64,000 nt of DNA from Pleurostoma richardsiae (taxonomy: Eukaryota > Ascomycota > Sordariomycetes > Calosphaeriales > Pleurostomataceae). The stretch is taken from contig JANBVO010000009.1 of assembly GCA_030052745.1 (NCBI GenBank), positions 310,001 to 374,000 on the forward strand, in the 5' to 3' direction. Below are positions 1-11,900 of this stretch, piece after piece; position 1 is the first letter of the stretch, and each line of letters opens with the position of its first letter. Under the pieces are notes generated by a model that worked only from the letters and a program-made list of their open reading frames with translations, was not told where the DNA came from and did not search any database. The position numbers and the translations under genes are program-made.

Positions 1-600
1 ACCTGGACGAGTCACTACATTGAGTCGCGTTTGATGATACGTTCGAGCCACACGATTAGCATTTTACTGATCTTGATAGCAAAGAGAATGGCAGGCTGGT
101 ACCGGACCGAGTCCGCAAATGCATGCCCTACTATGTAGGCACACAGCAAACCCGGCTCCGGCCACCAGAAGTAAATACAACCACACATAGACCCCAATTG
201 GGAAAACACAACGAATGAAGGGGTATCCTGCCGAGGCCAGTGCACAACTTATTCCTCTCCATCTTTCCTAACAACCATTCCATCGTTCAGGGGTATTCCG
301 TGCACGTGGTGAGAGCCACGCTTCTTTTCGTTCCGAGACCTATTAGTACAGCCCATGTCGTTGATTCTACATCATTCTGACTCGGCGTTGTTTCCAGGGG
401 TATAGAATCACTTTGGAACAAAAGCAGAGCCGTGCAATAATAAGCAAGAAAAAGAAAAAGAAAAAGAAAAAATAGATCCCAGGCAAACAAGCAAGTCGAG
501 CCACACGCGCCGACGCGAAGAAGTCGCGTTGATCAGCCTCTCACCGCTGACCAAGCAGCCTCCCCGAAGGGGGCATAACTCAATCTTCAACCGAAGTAGT
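1..600. other. Intergenic, no gene seen
   Basis: No reading frame here has family character or splice support. A purine run of repeated AAAAAG units lies at about 447-474, just downstream of the stomatin-family gene stop. It is probably 3' flanking sequence of that gene. Confidence 0.5.
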
Positions 601-1903
601 TCAGATGTTCTCGACGACGCGAGCGTTCAAGGCCTGCTGGAAACTGGCGTCCTGACCGCCAAAGTCACTGAAGTTGATGCCGCTGCGCTCGGCGCCATCC
701 TTGTCGGGATCATATTTGCTGTCAGCCAGGGCGGCACCAAAGGCAGCGTTGCTCGGCATTGTCTGGTTCGCAGCAGGCAGGAAGATGACCTTGCTATTGG
801 CGGACTTGGCCATCGACTGCATAGCCTCGAGGTAGCGAATCTGCATGGCTGGTGCTGAGGAGAGAATATCGGCGGCTTGGCGCATCAGCTTGGCGCTCTC
901 GACCTATTCGCAGTAGTCAGCTTCTGTCAAGTCAAACCACAGCGAAGGACGCCCCTCCTGAACTGGGGCGGGGATGGACAAACCTCGGCCTTGGCAGCAA
1001 TGATCTTGCTTTCACCGATACGCTTGCTCTGGGCGGCCATGGACAGCGACTCCTGGAGCTCCTGGCTGAAGATAATGTCCTTGATGAGCATGCTCTCAAC
1101 CTGGACACCCCAGCCTGCGGCAACATCCTCGATGATTTCGCCAATGGACTGGGCAATCTCCTCACGCCGCTCAATGACGTCTTGCAGAACACGCGCACCG
1201 ACAACGTGTCGCAAAGTGGTCTGCGTACGCTCGATGAGAGCTTGGCGGACGTTCGTAATGCCGAAGGCGGCCTTGTGAGGGCTGACGATGTGATAGTAGA
1301 TGACCGACGTGAGATTAACGGTGACATTGTCCTTGGTCATGCAGACCTGCTTCGGAACCTCTGCAGCGATAGGAATGCGTTAGCATGCCATACAATAAAA
1401 CACCGCGTCAAGATTGCTGGAAGGCGACTTACCGACGATCTGGATCTTGACATCGACCTGAATTAGGCGCTCCGACAGCGGGTTGACCTTGACCAGGCCG
1501 GGATCGACTGCCTTGTAGAATTTGCCGAACTTGGTGACCAGGCCGACATTGCCCTGACCGACGTTTTTGTACGGATTAGGGCAGCAGATACAGCAGGGAA
1601 ATGCTCCCATGGTACCAATGAGAGCACCGAATCCATTGACTAGAGAACGTGCGGTCAGTCAGGTGAAGGGAGGACCTAGAGGCACAAGATCAAAGCCGAG
1701 CTTTGAGGCGAGGTCGACATACTCATGCTTCCATACCATCCTTTGGGGTTGGCGTCGGTGTCGACAACGGTAGCATAGCTTCTCTGAAGGTCCTCGGGGC
1801 GAGGAGGCTCGACGGACATGTTGGCCTGGGGGCGGAAGCCGGTGGCCTGACCGGCGCCGTTGGTGCGGGCAGCGCTGTCCTTGGAAGTGCTGCCGGAGTC
1901 CAT
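601..1903 (-). CDS. Stomatin-family (SPFH/band 7) membrane protein
   Basis: This is a membrane-associated scaffold of the stomatin/prohibitin superfamily. Family members oligomerise on the inner face of membranes and organise lipid microdomains or modulate channels; the substrate here is unknown. The four-exon model is 1903-1723, 1639-1433, 1360-984 and 903-601 (355 aa). All junctions are canonical (GTATGT, GTAAGT and GTTTGT donors; CTAG, GCAG and ATAG acceptors) and keep frame. A low-complexity N-terminus of about 60 residues precedes a cysteine cluster CCICCPNP (about residues 76-83), likely membrane-anchoring and palmitoylated. The SPFH domain follows: GNVGLVTKFGKFYKAVDPG, then VNLTSVIYYHIVSPHKAAF, then a charged helix with ERREEIAQSIGEIIEDVA. 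The coiled tail resembles yeast and mould stomatin-like proteins. The start ATG is the first in a clean exon. There is no close neighbour on the 5' side for 3.7 kb. Confidence 0.92.
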
Positions 1904-4900
1904 GTTGGAAAGGCGCAGGAAAGATGGATGCTGTTGAGTGTGAGGTGGAATATGCCTGTATCTACTGTACTGTCTCTGGCCTCTGACCTTGCGCTGGAGC
2001 TGTGTGATATGTGATAGTTGTGTGGTAACTTTTGGGCGTTACTCTGGATCACGACAGGGGACTCGGCGGGTATTTATGATTCTCAGGGCCCAGAAAGCGT
2101 TGGCTTCGGCTCCGTTTGCTCCTCCTGTACACAATTGGCAAGAGGGTGAGAGAAAACAGTCGGGGACGAGGTGAGAATGCGGGGGGGAGGGGAGTGGGCG
2201 GGTTGGCGAGTTGACAATGACAGACACACCACAGGGACCCACTCTTAAGGTAAGGTGATCAGTCCCTGGCCCTGCCGAGCCACTAGTGCCTATGTATCTT
2301 CGTCTGCCTTGCTAACAGACGTCGCACATCCCTCTCCACAGAGGATCGGTAAGGTGCACCCAAGAGGGCACTTGTTGCGCTCAGGCTTGTTTGCACTTGC
2401 GTACGGAGTACTTGTCCCCTCACTAGCAGCAGCAGCGGCGCCCCGGCACGATGCTGGGCCGTGCGGAGAAGCAGCCATAGCCCACCTCTTCCTTCGGCCG
2501 GCCCAAGGTTGACTACATCAAGAAGCCCCCTTGGCCCCTTCAAACGCAGATACGAAACAAACCCGACGAGCTTCACAGCCTCCTTTGCCAACGAGGAGTG
2601 CAGCCCTAAGCAATCGCGGTCTTTTCCGATCATTTCGATTTGAGGCAAATACAGACACACACACATCGAAATCCTGACAATTCGGTCTGCCGTACGTACC
2701 TACTAAGAGTCGAGCTGGTCTCAATTACGTAGGTATTTCTCTGCGAGAATAGCGATCCTCTTTTGACGGACAGGATCGAAGGAATCGATCAGCCATCACG
2801 TGTAGTCCATGATGGGGCGGTGCCCAGGCCTTCGTGGAAAGAGACTCTCATCGGCCGGGCGCACTCCAAGATGCTGGGGGGTTGCTAATCTCCTTCTCGC
2901 GTTCCTCGTGTCAGCAAGCTCCCATACTCGAGCGTGGGTGTCATGACCGACGACACACGCCACTCAACGGTTATGAGCTCCCTAAACCGGACACCATCTC
3001 GTCCCTGTACATAGGCCACACCCTTCTAGAACATCGGACACCCCCTCGCTCAATTCTCCGTTTCCAAGTTATCGCCTCAATCTCATTCTGGTGGATGGTC
3101 AATGGCTGGCTGTGGCAGGACCCATTTCACGATTGCCCTAGCCTGTGCCGACATCCGCGATGGTGCGCGCGGGTGGTGCTAGGGGCGTGCCGTCTGCCGA
3201 AAATCGCAGAGGCGTGTGAGTTTGAAGACTTGGCTTTCAGGCTTTCTAGAGATCGAAGCCGCTAATCAATCCTTCTGCGGAGACATCTATTCACCTGCTT
3301 GCCCCCAATTACATCAGTTCACCCACAGCGTGTGGCTGTGACTGGAGACTCTGCACGGAGCCGAGTCAACAATCTCCGTCATGGTCGACTAAAAACAAAA
3401 GAAGCGGATACATGCACGTATGCCCAGCTTCTCTCGTGCCTCACGGCAGCTCTTTCGGTCGGGGATTGCGGGTTCCTCTTCCTCGCCTCGGTCAGCGTGA
3501 CCCCAGCATAGCCCCAATCCCCCAACCCATGCCAAGGACGCCAACTCGACGACGATGGTGATTGGCGATTGATGCCCGACCACAATTCACCCGCCGTGAA
3601 CTCCCAAAAATGACTTTTCTACTTCCACTCGGAGACGGTAGAGCAGCTCAGCTAAGGTACCTTGCCTATTGAGCGTCGGCGTGCTCTCAACGATCGCTAC
3701 CTACGTACCAAGGGAATTGGCTTTCCCTGCATAGAATATTTCCAGAAACATTCCTTTCTCGGCGAGTCTTCTGCCGTACTTGACACGACTTTTTTTTTTT
3801 TTTTTTGGGTAGGGGCGGGGGGGCTTTCAGTCCTTTGAAGTGAACCACAGCCCATGCTACTATAGGCTATAGCCGAGACTGATCTGATGTCAGTCCGCTG
3901 TATCCCTTCCTCCCGCGGTTTCTCTCTCTCGCTTCAAGAATTTCCAATCGCGTTCAACAGTCCCAAGCGGAACACGGCTTCCGACACCTGGCCAATGACG
4001 CAGGAGCACTAAGTGACTGAGACTAAGCGACATCTACTTTACAATTCCTGCAATCGAGCCTATCATGGTGCCGTGTTATCGTTAGGCTTTCCTGTAGGCT
4101 CTACCGTTTTACCGGAGCCTGACTTATAGCCCAGATGGTTTCGAGAGACTAGGCAACCCTCGTGCAAGTGTGCGGCCCATATCCCTCACTTTCATTGCCT
4201 CCTTACCTTTAGGAAGCTCCGGGCCCCGCATCGGACGGGCTTGAAAGTGGCATTGCTTCAGTCACCGGATGCCCAGGCCAATGATCATCACCGATTACGA
4301 ACCGCTAAGCGAGGGACCTGAAAGGCCATGCTCTTTGTTTCCTTGGAGCGACGCGACTTTCGCCCATAGAGACGAAGGTCTCATCCTACCCCGTACGGTC
4401 CGAGATGCTTAGGGCAGCCAGGCGTGGCACAACCGGGTAATTGCGGAACTGCGTGTCTAGTCAACGATCCCAAGTTACAGCTTTCCTAGCTGGGGCGGAC
4501 CGTGAAGTACTCGGATAGTCGGAAGATATGTGTTCATACTGTCAAGTCTCCACAAGTGTATCTCTGACCGCCGTCTCCGTTTCTTACCATCTAGCGAGAG
4601 ATGACTCGACAAGAATTGTGGTTGAACACCACCGCATTCACAATGGGGAACGCTACAACTCGTACCTCGTCTATCTCCGTTCGCTCGATATGTGCCTAGC
4701 TTCAGCGAGAAATCAGAGACAGAACATTTCGGGTCACAGGGGAAATCTGGGGCCATATCAAGGTGGCTAAAGGGATGATAGATATGGCGAAAGGAGCGAA
4801 ATCGCCCGGATCGATTCAAGTACGATGCGAAGAGATGCAGATGTTCTTGTCAATACCTCAAGCTTCGATCCAGCGCTTCTAACACACGCACGCCTGACAG

Positions 4901-5614
4901 CTGATTCAACAGCACTTCTAAGCTGGCAATTCTAGATGAAAAGGCTCTGGGCTCTCTCGGTATTGCAGGCTCTCGAAGAAGTGTGAAGCATCGACACCTA
5001 TTTACCTTTCCCCGGCTCTTCAGCATCTTTCTAGAATTTGCTGTTGTTTTACACCCTCGTACTTATAATGTGAGAAGTCGTCAAGAGGTAAATTGGCTGG
5101 CAGCAATCATAGAGCGTTTTCTTTGGGCATGCTCACGGTCCGGGAACACCGAAGGCTCGGCGCCGAAGCCCCCACTTTTCCCAGCGCCCGGCCGAGTGAC
5201 CCCCGGTCGGTCGACAAATTGTACCTACCTTACATTATCTAAGAAGCCGAATTAAGGGAACTAGAGATGGAGCCTATCTACGTATACACTGAGTCTTACG
5301 GTGGGCCTTCTCCAACTTTCTAGCTCTAGAGACGGCGAAGGCGAGTGTGTTCCGACCCGAGGTCCTGTGTTTAGACGCGGATGCGCAGCACCTTCGCAAG
5401 GCCCTTGGCCAGCGGACCGCCATCACCACGTAACCGGTGATACGATCCAGAAGAGACCAGCGGTTTTCGGAGGGTGTAAGACCTATCATGTCAGGTCTAG
5501 AGATCTATTCTCAAGTACTACGTAATAATGATAACATGTCAAGATGCCCATATAAAACCGCATTAACACCGACCCATGCTGATTTAAAGGAACGCTGAAG
5601 TGCCTCCTGTCTGT
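1904..5614. other. Long intergenic region
   Basis: This 3.7 kb stretch lies upstream of the stomatin gene and downstream of pirin. Frames of 60-143 codons exist, the longest at 2834-3265 on the plus strand. They have no recognisable motifs, atypical composition and no supporting splice sites, so I do not call them. A 17-base T run lies at 3790-3806. I found no tRNA or repeat array. Confidence 0.5.
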
Positions 5615-6788
5615 TTACTGAACCATAGACTTCCCGATCTCACTAGCCCATCCCTCGGCTCTCTCGAACCCGTTCGAGTGCGTCTGATAGTCAAACAGAG
5701 CCTGATACACTTCCTCCTTCGAGGTCAGAACGAAGGGCCCGTACTGAATGACGGGATGGTCCATGGGCACGCCGCCGATAAGCGCGAAGCGAGCCGCCTT
5801 GTTCGCCTTCTCATCGACCTCGGCGTAGACGGCCTCGCCCTCCTGCTCAAAGACCACGTTATGGTACTGCGCAACGGTGGTCTTATCCTTATCATCCTTG
5901 CCGAACGTCACGTCACCCTCGAGCACATACGCGAACGCGTTCCAGCCTTTGGGCAACGGCTGGACGACTTTGCCGCCGGGTTTGATCTCGATGTCAAGGA
6001 TCCACACGGGTGTATACGCCAGGTCCTTGACGGAGTCGATGCCGTGGCTCTGGCCCGAGATCACCTTGATGTGCACCTTGCCGCCATCGACGTCGACGGA
6101 AGGAATTTCTGATGCGCGCAGATCGCGGTAGCGCGGCTCGCAGAACTTGAGGTTCTTGGGCAGGTCGACCCAGAGCTGCAGCCCCGTGTTCGCGCTGCCG
6201 TCGGAGTTCTGGTGCGGCATCTCGCTGTGGACAATGCCTCTGCCGGCCGTCATGAATTGGAGGTCGCCCGCCTGGATCGTGCCCTTGTTGCCGGCGAAGT
6301 CCTCGTGGTCGAAGGCACCGGACAGCATGTAGGTGATGGTTTCTTGACCGCGGTGAGGACTGGAGGTTGCCCTTAAGTTAGCGGTCGTGGGCTTGAAGGG
6401 GAAGCGAAAGGGCTGGGAAGACTTACTGGTCGGGAAATCCTGCACCGGGCTTGACGCTGAAGTGGTCCAGCATCAAAAAAGGAGAAAAGTTGCGCAGCTG
6501 AGGCGTGCCGATGGAACGGCGCACTCTGGCGCCAGCGCCCTCGGCTTGCTCAACGGCCAGGAAGGCCTTGCGAATTGCGCGGGGTACGCTCATGTTGGAT
6601 GCAACGAGGTGTTCACCGGGGACTGGAAGCTGTGCGAAAGGGGCGCCGATGAAGTCGGACAGTCTTGCGGTGCTGTTCAGCCTAATGAGGACGGAAAGCG
6701 CTGTGTCGGTTAAAGTGTCTGTGAATGCAAAGAGAGCGATGGATGCGATTGCAACGATGACTGCTAGAGAAAGCGAGAAGCCCCTCAT
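5615..6788 (-). CDS. Pirin-family cupin protein with N-terminal hydrophobic segment
   Basis: Pirins are bicupin iron proteins, nuclear cofactors or quercetin dioxygenase-like enzymes in other organisms; the role here is not shown. Two exons: 6788-6427 and 6359-5615 (368 aa). The intron (GTAAGT...CCAG) splits the first metal-binding motif, and splicing restores FPDHPHRGQETITY. Metal ligands by alignment to pirin are H121, H123, H165 and E167 (GRGIVHSEMP). The second cupin half holds WILDIEIKPGGKV and ends in EIGKSMVQ. The first in-frame ATG (6788) gives a leader with a hydrophobic stretch at residues 5-22, possibly a signal anchor. A second ATG at 6593 (residue 66, MSVPRAIRKAF) would give a 303-residue protein of ordinary pirin length, so the mature form may be shorter. 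An upstream TTG at 6800 was not accepted as a start. Confidence 0.92.
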
Positions 6789-8210
6789 CAGGAAGGGCAA
6801 AGGCTTTTGATCAGTTAAATAGCTGCGTGCGTGGCTACTGAATTACCGATGCGGCGAGGGGCTCTGACGGTGCTTGATGAGCATGCGGTAGAAATATCAG
6901 GAATATTCCCACCTCTCTCCGCGCAGTCGTCCCCCCTGAACGGGTTCGGCTTGATTCTCGAGGCGCCATCTCCAAATTCTCTTGCCTCCCCGCCATGACT
7001 AACCGTCGCGTCAGCATTGGCGATTGCTTTGCGACCACTCTCGGCGAGCTAAGGTTAGGAGAACCAGGTCTTATGGTAAAGTCCCTAGGTACCTTACTAA
7101 GATACCTACACCCTAGGTACCTACCTGCCTTAGGTACCTAACTTAATTTAGTTAGGGTACTGTACTTGGCAGCTTGGGTACGCACAAGCGTGTGCACGTC
7201 CAGCTTAGCGCATCCAGCCCTACGAAGCGGCCCTCGATTCCGCCGAAGATCGAGAAGCCCGCCCGGGTAAGCGCCGAGAGGGCTGCGGCGTTCCAAACAA
7301 GCCCGCCCCCGCCCTGGAATGGGCCGGATATACAAATAAGACAAGGAGAGAGGAGAGAGACATCAGTTGCGCCGCGATCGACTGGGTCAGGAATTGCAAA
7401 GCCGTCAAACAACAGGACAGCCGTATCGGATCGTAGAACAATAGACAAGTGAACTCGTTGACGTATCCTTCCTCTCCAATCTGTAGGCACCTCCAAGGTA
7501 TCCTTTTTAAATCCTGAGACTAGAAACTCTGGCAAGGCAATATGCGAATCAGCAGGACGGCAGCTCAAACAGACGGCAAGTTCTATCATTCTTTTAGCCG
7601 GTTCATAGCTTTAGCTGTCAAACATACCGCCTTTCTGACGCCCCTTTTTCCTTCACCCCAGACACCAACAATCGAAGATGCGCTGTTTCGAAAGCAATGC
7701 TGAGAGGCAGAACACTTTTTTTCTTCTTTACTGTTGGACATCAAGATAGTCAAGTCGCTCAAAGAATCGAGTTCAACGGTCGAACACCATGAACTGGGAA
7801 TTGGTGAAAGTGACAACCGTAACGAAACACAACGTGAGAATAATGAAAGGAGAACCGCTGCCATGTATCCCAAGGTAATAGATAGCCCCCCATACATTCC
7901 CTGTATAACACATCAGAGGAAACCATTATCACACCGTCTTCGACCCAGCCAGTGTCTCCAAGATTAAGAGTTTGAATCGGCGGAGAGGCGAGGTCTTCCG
8001 TCAGGCTCCTCGCTGAACCCTTCTCCCCAAACCGTCGCAATGAATATGCTAGCGGAGAAAGCATTATGTCGCGCAACGCATAGCGCGGGACTCAAATGCA
8101 ATTGCCAAGACCGCTGGCTCCAGTTTCAGCTTTCCAGTGTGGATGGACCTGACTTGTCTCCCATAACCCCCCCTCTTTGACACAAGGGAATAAGCTCCCT
8201 TGGTTCCAGT
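6789..8210. other. Intergenic with TAGGTACC-rich cluster
   Basis: This is the promoter side of pirin and the 3' side of the CAP20 gene. Bases 7080-7145 hold at least three CCTAGGTACC/TAGGTACCTA palindromic words plus GATACCTAC variants. No convincing coding exon was found. Frames at 7152-7589 and 7759-8076 on the minus strand lack family features. Confidence 0.5.
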
Positions 8211-8869
8211 TCAATTGTTGGCCTTCTCGACCGCACTCTGCGCCTGGGCCTTCTTTTGGCCAAGGAAGCCGGTAAGAACTTGCAGAGCCTCGGCGGTGAC
8301 GACAATGGCGGTGCCCACAGCGGCCTTGCCGTATACCACGAGATTGTGGCCGTTCTCCCCGCCAGCCTTCTTGTACTCGGAGCTGTAGACGCTCAGGAGA
8401 TGGTCCTTGCCCTCGATCCCCTTGTGGTAGGGGAACAGGACCAGGTCCTTTGCTTCCGAATAGAGCTCGCCGGTGGGCTTCTTGACGACGGGGATGCGCT
8501 CGTCGACCTTGCTGAGGGCCTTGTCGCCGAGATCGTCGGCCTTCTTCACGTAGGGCGAGACGTACTGGTAGGGCTTCTGCAGGTAGGGAATAACGGGCGC
8601 GGCGAAGGTCTTGTAGGCGGAGTCGCTGAGCTGGAGCGACTTCTGGCCGTACGGGTTACCCTTGAACGTTTCAACCCCGTCGTGGATCACGGGGTAGTCC
8701 AACAGGTGCTGTGACAGGATTAGAACCATTCCAACCCCTTAAGTAGGATGAGAGGATGGCGAATGGCTGAAGAGCTGATCGCGCCCTCGAGGCGACCGAC
8801 TACTAGACATACCTTTATAAAGGCCGAGCTGGTGCTGGGCACATCGCCGTTGACCTGGGGTGCGGACAT
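8211..8869 (-). CDS. CAP20/MPL1-type fungal perilipin (lipid-droplet coat protein)
   Basis: The product is homologous to CAP20 of Colletotrichum and the Metarhizium perilipin MPL1. Those proteins coat lipid droplets and support appressorial lipid use and turgor. Two exons: 8869-8813 (19 codons, MSAPQVNGDVPSTSSAFIK) and 8708-8211, joined by GTATGT...CACAG, giving 184 aa, the normal family length. Diagnostic stretches are HLLDYPVIHDGVETFKGNPY, VIPYLQKPYQYVSPYVKKAD and VDERIPVVKKPTGELY. The tail is KKAQAQSAVEKANN. No signal peptide is seen; amphipathic segments fit lipid-droplet surface binding. An apparent 5'UTR intron lies just upstream (8971-8891), and the long upstream region suggests elaborate regulation. 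Whether this fungus forms appressoria cannot be read from this sequence. Confidence 0.95.
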
Positions 8870-8890
8870 CTTGTGGTGCGTATAGGAACA

Positions 8891-8971
8891 CTAGCGGGGA
8901 AGATGCTAGGGCAGAGCGGCGCGTCAGCTCCGATAGCTGCGAACGGAGATGCAGGAAGGGTGGTGTCTTAC
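8891..8971 (-). other. Probable 5'UTR intron of the CAP20-type gene
   Basis: Reading the minus strand, GCAG|GTAAGA at 8971 is followed by a GCTGAC branch-like site and by CCGCTAG| at 8891. That is 81 bases, in the usual size range here, ending 21 bases before the start codon. The signals match other introns in the window. It is inferred, not shown by transcripts. Confidence 0.5.
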
Positions 8972-11900
8972 CTGCGTGTGAAGAGCCGGAGGGTTGGATG
9001 CCTCGTAATACCTCTGGTTCTGAGGAGCGACGAGATGGTGTGGCAGTCTGTTCCACCGACAGCAAGACACAGATGGAGCGAGTCGTGGGCTCTCAGCTTG
9101 GGACGATGGTGGGTGCGCGTGTTGTAGACAGGTTGGGCTCGTGATATATCGATGACGGATGCAAGCGAGGCCGGTCGGTGCTTGGTGGGAAAAGCAAGAA
9201 GGGAGTCGATGAGGCGTGAGAGGGATTGGAATGGACGGGATGGGATGGGACGGAAGGATATTTGGGCTCTGGGAGCACAGAGGAAGGGGTCGAGCCGGGC
9301 AGACAGAAAAAGAAGGGAGGAAAGCAAGCACAGAATCGACTGACGCCACACCTCGCAATCCATGCGTGGGCATTCTGACATGTGCTTTTGCTTTTTGCTT
9401 CAGGTTAGGTGTGGTCGCAACTGCTATCGGGTACCCAAAAGTACAGTACCAGTACACAAACCGCCCCGCCTCTACCTTGATCTGGCCGTCCAGAGCTGTA
9501 CCGTCCCGTCCGGCTTGCGCAAGCTGCCCTGGCGGCGCCGGAGCCTGTCTTTCTACTCTAACGTTACCTGCACCTGGACATGCGTCCCCAGGCGCAATAC
9601 TTGCAGTACCCCGCTGTACCTCGCTTTCATTTTTCACCTCTTGAATCCCCCCGTCCTGTTGCCGACTGCCCATCTCTTACGTATTGCTTATCGCGTATGA
9701 CAGCGGTACCCGATGGAAAAAGGAGAAGAAGGAGCTGGAGTGAGGGCTGACATGCCATCGGATGGTGCCAAGATGCTTGAGACCGTCCGGCGGGTTGGTG
9801 GGGTCCATGTCTGCCTCCATACCTTCAGGCAAGTACCTATGGGTACCTGTTAGTACTGTAGCCCCAGGGAACGGGTATCTAATACGGACGGCAACACGGA
9901 GCAGGAGCCGGCTATTGGATTCTAGGTTTGCCTACTCACAAGGAACGTAGAGTACTACGCGCCGCCCTCAGTCTACGGAACGGCGTGCAGTAGCCTGCAC
10001 GGAGTAAGATGTGTCTGCTCACTCAACTTCCGTACGGAATACGTTGTAACAAGTTAGATAGGAAGCCTTGGTAGCGAACTGGAAGCTTCAAGGTTTTGGC
10101 TGCGAAGAGGCGCTTGCATGCTCACGCCACAGCAAGCCCCACGTCACCAGCCCGCACACCCATGGACCCCCTGTACCTCAGGATACGGAACCCTACAAGC
10201 AATCAAATCGGTGGTCGATAAGGAGAAACCTTGAACCTCCTCTCCTGCACTTGCAGTCTCTGGCATGTGAAATTGGCCCATGCTCCTGAGACCCAAGCTC
10301 CCAATCTTCTCCACAGCACAGAATTGCAGCGACCAGCAAGCAAACACTGCTACGTACAACATGGCCGAAGCTAACTAGAGGCCGTTTAACAGAGCATCTC
10401 CTGTCTCGCCTGCTTTAGCTGCGTCGGACGAGCTGCTGCACCTCGTGGGGCCCGGTGAGGGACGATAGGAATCCGTGCAACCGGCGGTTCTCTCACGAAA
10501 TCCTTCCCGCTTCTGTTCACTCTACGGAATACATGCGACTACATTAGCTCTGCCTCCTCATTGATCGCAGCACCGCACTCCAGCAGGCCTGGCGCAAGTG
10601 GGCATGCAGCGGCGAGTAATGGTGACATCACGGCATTTGCTCGCATAAATGATCGCGATGGCCGACCGGCCGACCGGCCGCCGCCGCCGCCCCGTCGAAT
10701 GCTGCCGCCGCTTTTGTCGAGGGCGCGCCGCCCTTCAACCTCTGATCAATAGGCCGCAAGATAGCACCGATCGTCATGATCCAACGCCTCACGGCCTGCA
10801 GTTCGGTTCCCAACGAAGTCCTCCCCTAGATTTTTTTTTTTTATCCGAACCCGATCTGCTCTCTCCTCGTACTCAGCATGCCCGGGAGTTGGACGCACTA
10901 AGCGCCACCTCCTATTCGTCAAGCAACGTGAGGCCTAAGCTACGACACTATTGTAGGCTCTGCAAAGCGAGCTTCGCGGTAGCTTCCACCTCTGCTGCGA
11001 CAGTAGTGCGGTCTCAGAAGGGTGCTCATTCGGCAGCCAGCCTGCGATGCCCCAGTCCGTCCTACTTAGCCTGAATAAGCCACAGCGGAGCTCACGAGTT
11101 ACAGGGCTCTGCAGCACACCCAAGGCGCCGATGTGTGAGGCTTGAGCGACTTGCTCTGGCGTCTGCGTCGCATGGCGTCGTGCCATGGACCGGTGAGCAT
11201 GCAAGGCATGCGAGATGGATGGTCGCACAAGAAAGAATCCTTTCTGAGTCTCCCCTCAGGCGGAAGAAGTGCTCCAAGGCTCCACGATTGGGCCAGACCT
11301 GCTCCGGACGTAGTCTTCAGCATGACTGTCGAGATACTCGGCGTGTCGGCATACTCATGATGCTAGGGGGCCCAGTCCCAATAGAGCCACTGAAGATGTC
11401 GTTCTGACTTCTCGGGAGTAGAAATTGGCCGAGGACCTGGTCGGCGCGCGTGCAGATTTGATGCTGTCGTTGCCAATCGCTAATGAGCTGCCTCGTATGC
11501 CTCCGGATATGGTAGCGAAGAAATGGAAGGGTGTCCTGGCTGCCTGGCTAGGATACCAGTCTACCTAGCCTGTCCAGTACAGGAGGTATGTACGGAATAG
11601 TACCTTGAGGATCGCGCAACAGGCCGGGAGTCTCAATTGTTGACCCCACATGCACCAACAGCCTCATCAAGTGGCGATCCCCTGCGGAAGGCATGCCGAT
11701 TTCACATGTCAGAAGAGGAAGATCGCAAAATTTGTCGACAGGGGATCAATTCCATTGAGGTGACTTAAGGCCCTGATTCTGCGGCATCAGCATGTGCTTG
11801 ACCGCTTCCCGCGGGAACATGTATTCACAAGCGATGATGAGGATGAACAGGGGCAATGGCAGCGCAGTCGCCGCCAGGAATAGCGGACTTCGAGATCGCC

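Noticed and set aside
8924-9673. Minus-strand frame of 249 codons upstream of the CAP20-type gene
   Set aside because: Pro/Ser/His-rich leader sequence with ACCCC and CATCCC words. It crosses a likely 5'UTR intron and has no family.
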